Assembly (NCBI GenBank): GCA_965276765.1
Contig: OZ255627.1
Location: 3,906,001-3,970,000, forward strand
Direction: 5' to 3'
From: G965276765 sp965276765
GTDB lineage: Bacteria; Actinomycetota; Acidimicrobiia; Acidimicrobiales; Palsa-688
Length of the DNA stretch: 64,000 nt
A program made the position numbers and the translations under genes. The notes under the pieces are model-generated. The model made no database searches. It had not been told where the DNA came from and worked only from the letters and a program-made list of their open reading frames with translations. This document shows, piece by piece, positions 1 through 7,107 of this stretch. Position 1 is the first letter of the stretch, and every line of letters starts with the position of its first letter.

Positions 1-144
1 GCCGGACACGCCACCCTGCGCTCTTGACCTGAGGTAGAGGGTGACGGTCGTGCGCTCGTCCGGATCGGCCGGGCCGACCCTCGGGTCGTCGGGGCGCTCC
101 CTCCGGCTGGCGTCGAGGCTGGTCCGCGCGGGCTGATCTGGCAT
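1..144 (-). CDS. Start of an S53 (sedolisin/kumamolisin-like) peptidase gene, cut by the window edge
   Basis: Reading leftward from an ATG at 144 (a second in-frame ATG lies at 150) gives 48 open codons that run off the window. After a charged start comes RVGPADPDERTTVTLYLRSR, which resembles the first strand of the activation pro-domain of S53 peptidases (GPxDPDExxxVTLxLRxR). In that family the pro-domain is removed during secretion and the mature enzyme is an acidic serine-carboxyl peptidase. Only the beginning of the pro-domain is visible and no catalytic residue is in view, so the call rests on one motif. The gene is divergent from the dehydrogenase at 189, with 44 bases between them. Confidence 0.5.
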   Translation of the reverse strand, partial: MPDQPARTSLDASRRERPDDPRVGPADPDERTTVTLYLRSRAQGGVSG

Positions 145-176
145 ACCCATTCTCTGCCCGATTCGAGGGGTCGTTC

Positions 177-182
177 TACCAT
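177..182 (+). promoter_or_regulatory. -10 box (TACCAT) predicting a leaderless mRNA
   Basis: TACCAT ends exactly 6 bases before the ATG at 189. It fits the actinobacterial TANNNT -10 pattern, so transcription should begin at or within a base of the start codon. No Shine-Dalgarno sequence is present before 189. The same layout recurs at many genes in this window. Confidence 0.5.
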
Positions 183-188
183 CTTCCC

Positions 189-1124
189 ATGGACACCCCC
201 CGGATCGCCGTCGGCCCCCGACCGAAGGATGACAGTGGTGCGGGGTGGGCCGTCCAGGCGATACGCGATGGCGGGGGCGAACCGGTCGGCGTCGACGACG
301 AGGCGACGGCCGTCGTCTGGCTCGATCCGCTGCGCTTCGACGGGCTCGGCGACCTGCTGAAGGCCCGCCCCGGGATCCGGTGGGTGCAGCTCCCGCTCGC
401 CGGCGTCGAGCGCCTGGCGGGCACCGGGCTGCTCGACGCCGAGCGGATCTGGACCTGCGCCAAGGGTTCCTATGCAGAACCGGTGGCCGAGCACGCCCTC
501 ACCCTGGCCCTGGCCGGTCTCAGGGACCTGCCCACGCGGCTCAGAGCGACGAGTTGGGCCGAAGAGAGCGGCACGAGCCTCTACGACGAGAAGGTGACGA
601 TCCTCGGTGGTGGCGGTATCACCGAGGAGCTCCTGCGACTCCTCGCACCGTGGCGCGTCGAGGCGACCGTGGTCCGCCGGCGAGCCGATCCCGTACCGGG
701 CGCGGCCCGGACGGTGTCGACCGGGGCCCTCGACGACGTCCTGCCCGGCGCCCTGGTCATCTTCGTCGCTCTTGCCCTCACGCCCGGCACCACCGGCATC
801 GTGGGCCGACGCCAGCTCGAGCTCATGGACGACAGGGCCTGGTTGGTCAACGTCGCCCGCGGTGCCCACGTCGACACCGACGCCCTGACCGCGGCGCTGG
901 CGGCCGGCTCCATCGCCGGTGCCGCCATCGATGTCACCGATCCCGAGCCGCTCCCCGATGGCCACCCCCTGTGGACCGAGCCTCGCTGTATCGTCACGCC
1001 GCACACCGCCGACACGTGGGACATGATCAAGCCCCATCTGGCCGCACGTATCCGGGCCAATGTGGCCCATTTTGCCGTCGGCGAGTCCTTGGAGGGTCTC
1101 GTCGATCCGGTGGAAGGATATTGA
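189..1124 (+). CDS. D-isomer-specific 2-hydroxyacid dehydrogenase family protein
   Basis: A 311-residue soluble protein of the phosphoglycerate/2-hydroxyacid dehydrogenase family, which uses NAD(P)H to interconvert 2-oxo and 2-hydroxy acids. The NAD-binding Rossmann unit begins near residue 135 (VTILGGGGITEELL). The family's catalytic residues can be placed as Arg224 (NVARG), Glu253 (DPEPLP) and His272 (TPHTAD). The glycine loop reads GGGGIT, so the third Gly of GxGxxG is replaced by Thr. The substrate cannot be read from sequence. The stop overlaps the TTG start of the next gene by 4 bases, so the two are probably translated together. The start is fixed by the -10 box 6 bases upstream and the absence of a ribosome binding site. 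Confidence 0.85.
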   Translation: MDTPRIAVGPRPKDDSGAGWAVQAIRDGGGEPVGVDDEATAVVWLDPLRFDGLGDLLKARPGIRWVQLPLAGVERLAGTGLLDAERIWTCAKGSYAEPVAEHALTLALAGLRDLPTRLRATSWAEESGTSLYDEKVTILGGGGITEELLRLLAPWRVEATVVRRRADPVPGAARTVSTGALDDVLPGALVIFVALALTPGTTGIVGRRQLELMDDRAWLVNVARGAHVDTDALTAALAAGSIAGAAIDVTDPEPLPDGHPLWTEPRCIVTPHTADTWDMIKPHLAARIRANVAHFAVGESLEGLVDPVEGY

Positions 1125-2242
1125 CCCCCAGACTGCGAAATGACGCCACGAGCCCGGCGGAGGAGGCCGCCGCCTGGCAGCAACGGTGCGCAGAGTGCGG
1201 GAGGTCATTCCCCCTGTTCTCCCTGGCCTGGCACTGCGATTGTGGCGGTCTCCTGACGCTCGATTCGCCACCACCTATTTCCCTCCTTACCGACGCCTTG
1301 CCGTGGTCTATTTGGAGGTACGAGCCCGTGCTTCCGCCCTTCCCATTGGGGGAAAGGGTGAGCCTTGGCGAGGGCATGACACCCGTGGTGCCGCTCGGGG
1401 AGGGGGTGTGGGCCAAGGTCGATTACCTCAACCCGACGCTGTCGTTCAAGGACAGGGGCGCGACGCTGCTCCTCACGGCGGCGCGTGCCGCCGGCGCCAC
1501 GCGTGTCGTAACCGACAGCAGTGGCAACGCCGGGACGGCCGTGGCCGCTTACGCCGCACACGCCGGTCTGCCGGCCGAGATCTGGGTGCCGGAGACCACG
1601 CCGGCCGGCAAGCTGGCGGGCATGCGAGCCCACGGTGCCGATGTGAGGGTGGCGTCGGGGGACCGGGCCGCAGCCGCGGCCGGCGCGGCGCGCCGGGTCG
1701 AAGAGACCGGGGCGTACTACGCCAGCCACGTCTACCAGCCGCTGTTCGCCCACGGCGTGAAGACGTTTGTCTTCGAGGTGTGGGAACAGCTCGGCGGCCG
1801 GCTCCCCGATGCCTTCGTCGTACCCGCCGGCAACGGCACTCTCGTCCTGGGGTGCGCCCACGCCGTGGCCGACCTCAGCACCCTCGGTCTGATCGAACGG
1901 CGACCGGCGATCGTCGCCGTGCAGGCGTCGCGCTGCGCCCCCCTGGCCGGCCTTGAGCCGACCGGCACGACCGTCGCCGATGGGATTGCCATCGCCGCGC
2001 CCCCACGCGCCGAGGAGGTCGTCGCCGCCGTGGGGGCCAGCGGGGGAGCGGTTGTGACCGTCGACGACGCCGGGATCCTCGCCGCTCAAGCCGATCTGGC
2101 CGGGCGCGGCCTGTGGGTCGAGCCGACCGCGGCGGCAGCCTGGGCGGCGTGGCGAGACGGCGCCGGCGACGGCCCCTCGGGGCGGAGGTCGGCGGTCGTA
2201 ATGCTGTGCGGGGCGGGGCTCAAGGCGGCCAAAGGACCGTAG
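1121..2242 (+). CDS. Threonine synthase-like PLP-dependent enzyme
   Basis: A 373-residue fold-type II PLP enzyme of the threonine synthase/cysteate synthase group. The N-terminus holds a probable zinc ribbon (Cys23-x2-Cys26 and Cys39-x-Cys41). The PLP lysine is Lys110 in PTLSFKDRG, and the phosphate loop is DSSGNAG. Known members carry out beta- or gamma-replacement on phosphorylated or acetylated amino acids. Whether this one makes threonine is uncertain, because paralogues are common. The TTG start at 1121 was chosen because GGAAGG lies just upstream and TTGA overlaps the previous stop. The reading frame stays open far upstream, inside the dehydrogenase gene, but that part is out of frame with a real gene. 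Coupling to the dehydrogenase suggests a shared amino or hydroxy acid route. Confidence 0.8.
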   Translation: MTPRLRNDATSPAEEAAAWQQRCAECGRSFPLFSLAWHCDCGGLLTLDSPPPISLLTDALPWSIWRYEPVLPPFPLGERVSLGEGMTPVVPLGEGVWAKVDYLNPTLSFKDRGATLLLTAARAAGATRVVTDSSGNAGTAVAAYAAHAGLPAEIWVPETTPAGKLAGMRAHGADVRVASGDRAAAAAGAARRVEETGAYYASHVYQPLFAHGVKTFVFEVWEQLGGRLPDAFVVPAGNGTLVLGCAHAVADLSTLGLIERRPAIVAVQASRCAPLAGLEPTGTTVADGIAIAAPPRAEEVVAAVGASGGAVVTVDDAGILAAQADLAGRGLWVEPTAAAAWAAWRDGAGDGPSGRRSAVVMLCGAGLKAAKGP

Positions 2243-2251
2243 GGTTTGGCG

Positions 2252-3148
2252 ATGACCTCGCCAGGAGACCAGCGGTTGGACCACTTCGACCACGACGGGC
2301 TCGAGTTTGACGTGGACGACAGCGGACCGCTTGCAGGAGACACGGTGATCCTGCTGCACGGCTTCCCCGCCGATCGCCGCTGCTGGGACGGGGTCACCCC
2401 CGCCCTCAACGCCGCCGGGTATCGCACCCTCGCGCCCGACCAGCGCGGCTACAGCCCGATGGCACGGCCACAGGGCCGGCAGTCCTACCGGATCCCCACC
2501 CTCGGAGCCGATGTTCTCGCCCTTGCCGACCAGGCCGGCGTCGAGCGCTTCCATATCGTCGGCCACGACTGGGGCGCGCCGGTGGCGTGGTACCTGGCCG
2601 TCAAGGCTGCCGGCCGCGTCCTCACCCTGACCTCCCTGTCGGTGCCGCATGCCGGCGCCATGAACGAGGCCATGCGCCATGGCACCCAGGCCCTCCATTC
2701 GTGGTACATGCTGGCCTTCCAGGTGCCGGCCCTGCCCGAGCTCGTCCTCGGCTGGCGGGGAGGCCGACCGTTGCGCCGGGCGTTGACGGCCTCGGGCCTG
2801 CGAGCCGAGACCGCGGCCCGATACGCGTCGAAGGCCGACCAGCCCGGCGGCCTGACCGGACCGATCGACTGGTACCGGGCCCTGCCCCTGAACCGCCGGG
2901 CCGCGTCGGGACGGCGCCGGCGGGTCGGCGGGGGTGGCGGACCGGCGAAGGTGCAGACGCCGACGTTGATGATCTGGGGTCCGGGTGACCCGTTCATCAC
3001 CAGGCGTGCGGCCGAGGCAACGGGCGCGTGGGTCGCAGGGCCTTACCGCTTCTTGGAGATCCCCGGTGCCACCCACTGGCTCCCCGAGGAGTCAGCCGAC
3101 GCCGTCGCCGACGCCCTCATCGACCACCTCGGCGCCCACCCGGCGTAA
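2252..3148 (+). CDS. Alpha/beta hydrolase, epoxide hydrolase-like
   Basis: A 298-residue alpha/beta hydrolase. The oxyanion motif is HGFPADRRCWD (residues 36-46). The nucleophile elbow is GHDWG with Asp106 as nucleophile, as in epoxide hydrolases and haloalkane dehalogenases; serine hydrolases have Ser here. The C-terminal catalytic His is in GATHWLPEE. Between them lies a cap region with a Gly/Arg-rich stretch near residues 210-230. The gene begins 9 bases after the PLP enzyme stop. ATG 2252 was preferred to the in-frame TTG at 2246. The family opens epoxides to diols through an ester intermediate; the natural substrate is unknown. Confidence 0.8.
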   Translation: MTSPGDQRLDHFDHDGLEFDVDDSGPLAGDTVILLHGFPADRRCWDGVTPALNAAGYRTLAPDQRGYSPMARPQGRQSYRIPTLGADVLALADQAGVERFHIVGHDWGAPVAWYLAVKAAGRVLTLTSLSVPHAGAMNEAMRHGTQALHSWYMLAFQVPALPELVLGWRGGRPLRRALTASGLRAETAARYASKADQPGGLTGPIDWYRALPLNRRAASGRRRRVGGGGGPAKVQTPTLMIWGPGDPFITRRAAEATGAWVAGPYRFLEIPGATHWLPEESADAVADALIDHLGAHPA

Positions 3149-3264
3149 GGGGAGGGTTGCTCCCAGCGTCGCCCGCTTGTACCATTTGTGAAGCGGCGGA
3201 CGAACTTCCCTCTCCCGGGGCGGGGTCCTATGGCTCGCGTCTCGGCTCGAAGAAAGGCGCCGGC

Positions 3265-4206
3265 GTGGGCACTTCCCCCCGATATCGACCGACCCTCGGC
3301 GGCGTGGGGCGCGCCCGGGCCATGGTCTGGCTGGTCGTGATCGTCGCCTGCGGCCTGCTTGGCACCCTGGTCGCGCCGACCGCTTCGGCCGCCGAGGCCG
3401 ACCGCCCGAGGGGCTTCTATTACGGGACCGATTCGTACACCCCCCTCGCCACCAGGACCTCCTATCCTCACCTGGAGCCGAGCGTGGGGGGCATGTACGG
3501 CGCCTACAGCGGTGAGGTGGGCACCTGGACCGACTGGCGGGGCTGCACGTCCGGTTACGCCCTCAACCGCACCAACGTCCGTCGAGCCAACACCGACGAG
3601 CGTGATCGGAGCATCCCGGGCGTGTCGTACTACTGGTTCGCCGCCGGGCCAGGCGCGGATCCCCGCTACAACGGGACCTTCGGGGAGGCGTACCAGTGGG
3701 GTCGGGAGCAGGCGGAGCGGGCCAATTCGGATTACGCCTCCTTCGTCCGTCGCGGTATCGGGACCAAGACCCGCCGCACGCCATTGATGTTCATGGACAT
3801 CGAGTCGCAGCCCTTTGCCGGCTATGCGAACGGATGGAACGAGATCGTCAACGACTGCGGGAGGATCACCAGGTCCAAGGTGATTCCGTCGAATATCGAT
3901 CGAGCCACTTTCGACGGTTTTACCGACTACCTCCATTACGAAACGATCTTCCATCCCGGCGTGTATTCCATCCCGTCGTTCTGGAACCAGACGTTCGGTA
4001 CCGGATCGGCGGGCCGGATCCCGAATACCACGGAATGGACCCCCGTCACCTCGACCCGCTACGCGAGGCCGCGACCGTACGCATTCCGCCAGGGGGGCCA
4101 GTCGGCGGTGTGGTTCGGCGGGGTCAGGGCGTCGAATGAGGTCGCCTGGCAGTGGACCCAGCACGGCGGCGACTTCGACCAATGGGACACGGCCCACCTC
4201 CCGTGA
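3265..4206 (+). CDS. Secreted protein of unknown function, possibly glycosidase-like
   Basis: About 313 residues. From the GTG at 3265 (AGAAAGG about 8 bases upstream) the protein has a basic start, a hydrophobic core (MVWLVVIVACGLLGTLVAP) and an Ala-rich cleavage region (TASAAEA), so it is probably exported. The mature part is rich in Tyr, Trp and Gly. It contains GFYYGTDSY near its start, PLMFMDIES in the middle, and ends with QWTQHGGDFDQWD. A strand ending in DIE and a terminal WQ/W-rich strand recall GH25-like or DUF1906 TIM barrels that act on cell walls, but I do not recognise the family with confidence. The next gene starts 20 bases downstream. Confidence 0.6.
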   Translation: MGTSPRYRPTLGGVGRARAMVWLVVIVACGLLGTLVAPTASAAEADRPRGFYYGTDSYTPLATRTSYPHLEPSVGGMYGAYSGEVGTWTDWRGCTSGYALNRTNVRRANTDERDRSIPGVSYYWFAAGPGADPRYNGTFGEAYQWGREQAERANSDYASFVRRGIGTKTRRTPLMFMDIESQPFAGYANGWNEIVNDCGRITRSKVIPSNIDRATFDGFTDYLHYETIFHPGVYSIPSFWNQTFGTGSAGRIPNTTEWTPVTSTRYARPRPYAFRQGGQSAVWFGGVRASNEVAWQWTQHGGDFDQWDTAHLP

Positions 4207-4226
4207 CCCCCAAGGCAAGGACGGCC

Positions 4227-5015
4227 ATGCCCGACGCAACACCCATCTCGACCCGTCGTCGGCCGCTCGCCGGCCGCCTTCGAGCCGGCGCGGCGGTCGC
4301 CGGCCTCGGGCTGGGTGTCGTCGCCTTCGTCGTCGCCGGTTGCGGGTCATCCGGGCGGGTGGCCGTGGGCGCGGCGTCGACCACGACCACGCCGGCTTCG
4401 AGCGCCCCCGCTTCGACCACGAGCGCCCCGCCAACTTCACCCTCGTCGTCGACCGCACCGGCGGCGACCACCGCTCCGCCGACCGCCCCTCCGGCAACCG
4501 CCGCACCGGCAACCGCCCCACCGGCAACCGCACCGGCGACGACGCCACCTTCGACGGCCGGTTCAACGTCGGGGCCATGTCGGGCCGACCAACTGGGCGC
4601 CAACCAGGTACCCCTCTCGGCCGGGACCGGCCAGTACTACCTGGCCTGGTCGCTCACCAACACCTCGTCGGTCTCATGCGTCGTGGCGGCCGGTCGGCCG
4701 AGCGTCCAACTCGACGACCACTCGGGCCAGCCGGTCGTCGCCTACACCACGACGACCCTGCCGGGGGGCTCGACATCGGCGCTCGTCGTGGCGCCCAAGC
4801 GGTCCGTGTGGTTCCTCACCGAAGAGAGCTCGGCGGCCTGTCCGGCGACGACCACCGTGGCCGGAGGACCGTTTCATTACGTCCTCGCTCTCCCCGGCGG
4901 ATCGGCGCAGGTGACGTGGTCGCCGAGCTATCTCGCGGGCGCGACCCTGACCGATTTCTGCACTCGGGTGCTCCTTTCCGTCGGACCTCTTCAAGCCACC
5001 AAGCCCGTTCCCTAA
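4227..5015 (+). CDS. Lipoprotein with DUF4232-like domain
   Basis: A 262-residue predicted lipoprotein. An Arg-rich start and hydrophobic stretch end in the lipobox VVAGC, giving Cys39 as the lipidated residue. Residues 45-115 are a low-complexity Thr/Ser/Ala/Pro linker, partly built from repeated PPATA units, suited to span the cell wall. The C-terminal 140 residues match the DUF4232 pattern: a Cys near the start (GPCRADQLG), YLAWSLTNTSSVSC, a GRPSVQLDD strand, and a final Cys (DFC). The role of DUF4232 is unknown. ATG 4227 follows AAGGCAAGG; a GTG overlapping the previous stop (4203) is an alternative. Confidence 0.75.
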   Translation: MPDATPISTRRRPLAGRLRAGAAVAGLGLGVVAFVVAGCGSSGRVAVGAASTTTTPASSAPASTTSAPPTSPSSSTAPAATTAPPTAPPATAAPATAPPATAPATTPPSTAGSTSGPCRADQLGANQVPLSAGTGQYYLAWSLTNTSSVSCVVAAGRPSVQLDDHSGQPVVAYTTTTLPGGSTSALVVAPKRSVWFLTEESSAACPATTTVAGGPFHYVLALPGGSAQVTWSPSYLAGATLTDFCTRVLLSVGPLQATKPVP

Positions 5016-5080
5016 AGCGCGACCGACCGACCTGCGAGCCGCCGCCGATGGCCGCAAAAGAAGGTCCTCCACCCCCGATC

Positions 5081-5152
5081 AGACCGTGCTACGGTCTCGG
5101 CCGCGAGGGTGCAGCCTCGTCAGAGCAGTCCCCTCCCGGCCGTATGCCGGAG
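5081..5152 (+). promoter_or_regulatory. Structured 5' leader of the cold-shock gene: three hairpins
   Basis: The 197 bases before the cold-shock gene contain three stems in a row: AGACCGT/ACGGTCT with a 3-base loop (5081-5087 and 5091-5097), CGAGG/CCTCG with a 6-base loop (5104-5108 and 5115-5119), and CCGGC/GCCGG with a 5-base loop (5136-5140 and 5146-5150). Bacterial csp mRNAs often have long leaders that refold with temperature, so this may be the equivalent control region. A TACGGT box at 5090-5095 overlaps the first stem and could instead be a -10 element, in which case only the other two stems would be transcribed. Confidence 0.4.
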
Positions 5153-5212
5153 GCCGCCGGACACAGAGAAACAAAGGGAGGTTCGGGCGGGCCAGGAAAG
5201 GAGGGATGGCTC

Positions 5213-5416
5213 GTGACGACAGGAACCGTTAAGTGGTTCAACTCGGATAAAGGGTATGGATTCATCTCCCAGGAGAGCGGCCCCGATGTGTTCGTGCACT
5301 TCAGCGCGATCCAGGGTTCGGGGTACCGCAACCTCGAGGAGAATGACCCGGTTGAGTTCGAGGTCAACCAGGGCCCCAAGGGGCTGCAGGCAGCAAACGT
5401 ACGCAGGATGGCCTGA
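5213..5416 (+). CDS. csp: Cold-shock domain protein
   Basis: A 67-residue single cold-shock domain protein, the usual family size. It begins TGTVKWFNSDKGYGFI, which includes RNP1 (KGYGFI), followed by RNP2 (VFVHFSAI). It should bind single-stranded RNA or DNA and act as an RNA chaperone in the cytoplasm. The GTG start at 5213 has a strong AAAGGAGGG site 7 bases upstream; the ATG at 5206 is out of frame. It is followed by the convergent fdhD gene 69 bases away. Confidence 0.95.
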   Translation: MTTGTVKWFNSDKGYGFISQESGPDVFVHFSAIQGSGYRNLEENDPVEFEVNQGPKGLQAANVRRMA

Positions 5417-5485
5417 GCCATCGATCAGGCCACGTAGCCCTCGGCCCCGCCGCGGCGAGAGGCTGGCTGCGACGCGGTCCTGGCG

Positions 5486-6406
5486 TCAGGCGTCCAGGTC
5501 GATCCGTTCCTGATGGCAGTAGATGGTGTAGCTGCCACCTCGCACGAAGCCGGCCACGGTGACTCCGAGGCGGTCGGCGGCTTCGATGGCCAGGCTGGAA
5601 GGCGCCGAGACCGCAGCGATCACCGCCAGCCCTGCCATGGCCGCCTTCTGGACAATCTCGAAGCTCACCCGGCCCGACACCATCAGGACGGCGGGCCCGG
5701 CCTCGGCCGTCCGGTCAGATGACGTTCCCAGAGCGCCGTTGCCGACGAGCTTGTCGACGGCATTGTGGCGCCCGACGTCCTCGCGTAGACAGAGGAGCGT
5801 GCCATCGAGGTCGAACGTGGCGGCCGCGTGCAGGCCGCCGGTGCGATCGAAGACCCGCTGTGCCGATCTGAGCCCGTCCGGCAGCTCGGGTATGAGCGAC
5901 GCCGGCACCCTCGAGCGCTGGCCGATCGGCTCGCACGACAACTCGACCTGATCGATGCCGGCCTTGCCGCACACCCCGCAGCTCGACGTGGCCACGAAGT
6001 CCCTTCTCAGGCCCCCGGGGACCCAGGCGCGGCGCAGCGCCACGAGAACGGTGTTGAAGCGGTTGGCGGGCTCGGCGGTCGAGCAGTAACCAATGCCGGC
6101 GATCTCGTCGGGCCGGATCAGGCCCTCGGTGAGGAGGAACCCGGCGGCCAGCTCGAAGTCGTGGCCCGGGGTCCGCATCGTCACCGCCACGGCCTCGGCC
6201 TCCTGGCCGGGTCCCGCCGCCCTGATCTCGAGTGGTTCCTCCGTGGCGACCTGATCGGGGAGGTCGAGGTGGCGCCCCGGACGGACCTTGACCGTCCGGA
6301 CGTCGGTCACGGCCCGCTTCGGCCCCGCAGGGCTGGCTGTGCCCACCGGGCCGGCTGTGCCCACCGCACCGCTCGGCGCTTCCGGCCCGTGCCCCATCGT
6401 CGTCAC
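5486..6406 (-). CDS. fdhD: FdhD, sulfurtransferase for formate dehydrogenase activation
   Basis: A 306-residue FdhD-family protein. FdhD takes sulfur from a cysteine desulfurase and passes it to the Mo/W cofactor of formate dehydrogenase. The key loop TSSCGVCGKAG gives Cys143 and Cys146, matching the CxxC known to be needed in the E. coli protein. The N-terminal 35 residues are a low-complexity Gly/Ala/Pro extension; family homology starts around residue 40. GTG 6406 overlaps the mobA stop (GTGA), so both are probably one transcript for molybdoenzyme maturation. No formate dehydrogenase structural gene lies in the window. Confidence 0.92.
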   Translation of the reverse strand: MTTMGHGPEAPSGAVGTAGPVGTASPAGPKRAVTDVRTVKVRPGRHLDLPDQVATEEPLEIRAAGPGQEAEAVAVTMRTPGHDFELAAGFLLTEGLIRPDEIAGIGYCSTAEPANRFNTVLVALRRAWVPGGLRRDFVATSSCGVCGKAGIDQVELSCEPIGQRSRVPASLIPELPDGLRSAQRVFDRTGGLHAAATFDLDGTLLCLREDVGRHNAVDKLVGNGALGTSSDRTAEAGPAVLMVSGRVSFEIVQKAAMAGLAVIAAVSAPSSLAIEAADRLGVTVAGFVRGGSYTIYCHQERIDLDA

Positions 6407-7011
6407 TCTCCGGCCTCGTCCCAGCCGGCCGTGACGGCGGCAAGGTCGGCCGGCGTGTCAACGTCGAAGGGCGCGAGCCGCCCCGCCCCTGCGGTCGTCC
6501 ACTCGTCCGACGCGCCCAGGTAGAGCGGCCGTCCCGCGGTCAGCGCCTCCATCCTCCGCTCCCCTTGGGCCACGAGCCCGGGGGCACCGTCGATGCTGGC
6601 GGCGTCGTAGCGCGCACACAACCACTGCGGATGGCCGCCGACAAGCGGAACCACGGACCCCTCCGATCGGTGTCCTGCCAGCCATGACAGCAGCCCGGCG
6701 TCGAGCATCGGAAGGTCCGTGGCAACGACGACGACGGCTCCCTCCCAGCCGGATCGGCGGAGGGCGGTGGCGCCGGTCGCCACGGCAGCGAGCGGGCCTT
6801 CTCCCGGCCGCTCGTCGGGCACCGAGCGAAGACGGCTGCGCCCGGGACCGACCTCGACGGCATGGACGGCGACCGAAGAAAGCAGCTGCCCCGTCCTGAC
6901 GGCCAGGGGCACCCCGTCGGGCCCTGCCAGGGCGGCCTTGTCCCGTCCCATGCGCCGGCTCGAGCCGCCGGTCAGAAGAAGGGCACCGACATCCACCCGT
7001 TCATTGTGCAC
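6403..7011 (-). CDS. mobA: Molybdenum cofactor guanylyltransferase (MobA-like)
   Basis: About 202 residues. The N-terminal nucleotide-binding motif LLLTGGSSRRMGRDKA and a later VATDLPMLDAGLL (metal-binding DxP) are typical of MobA, which transfers GMP to molybdopterin to make the bis- or mono-guanine dinucleotide cofactor. Coupling to fdhD by a 4-base overlap supports this over other NTP-transferases. Starts at GTG 7011 or GTG 6996 are both possible; the family core begins right after the second. The reading frame stays open far upstream against the kinase gene, but that part is not coding. Confidence 0.85.
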   Translation of the reverse strand: MHNERVDVGALLLTGGSSRRMGRDKAALAGPDGVPLAVRTGQLLSSVAVHAVEVGPGRSRLRSVPDERPGEGPLAAVATGATALRRSGWEGAVVVVATDLPMLDAGLLSWLAGHRSEGSVVPLVGGHPQWLCARYDAASIDGAPGLVAQGERRMEALTAGRPLYLGASDEWTTAGAGRLAPFDVDTPADLAAVTAGWDEAGE

Positions 7012-7089
7012 CGTCTCGGAGCCGTTCGATGAGCCGGCGCTGGGAACGCACTCGAGCCAACGTGAACGCATGATGACCAATCGTGCCCT

Positions 7090-7095
7090 TAGGGT
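7090..7095 (+). promoter_or_regulatory. -10 box (TAGGGT) for the kinase gene
   Basis: TAGGGT lies 12 bases before the kinase ATG at 7108, which would leave a leader of only about 6 bases. No ribosome binding site is seen. Confidence 0.35.
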
Positions 7096-7107
7096 AGGAC
7101 CGAGCCC

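Noticed and set aside
4136..5212. Upstream extension of the cold-shock frame to 426 codons
   Set aside because: It runs through the lipoprotein gene in another frame. The cold-shock domain begins right after GTG 5213, which has a strong ribosome binding site.
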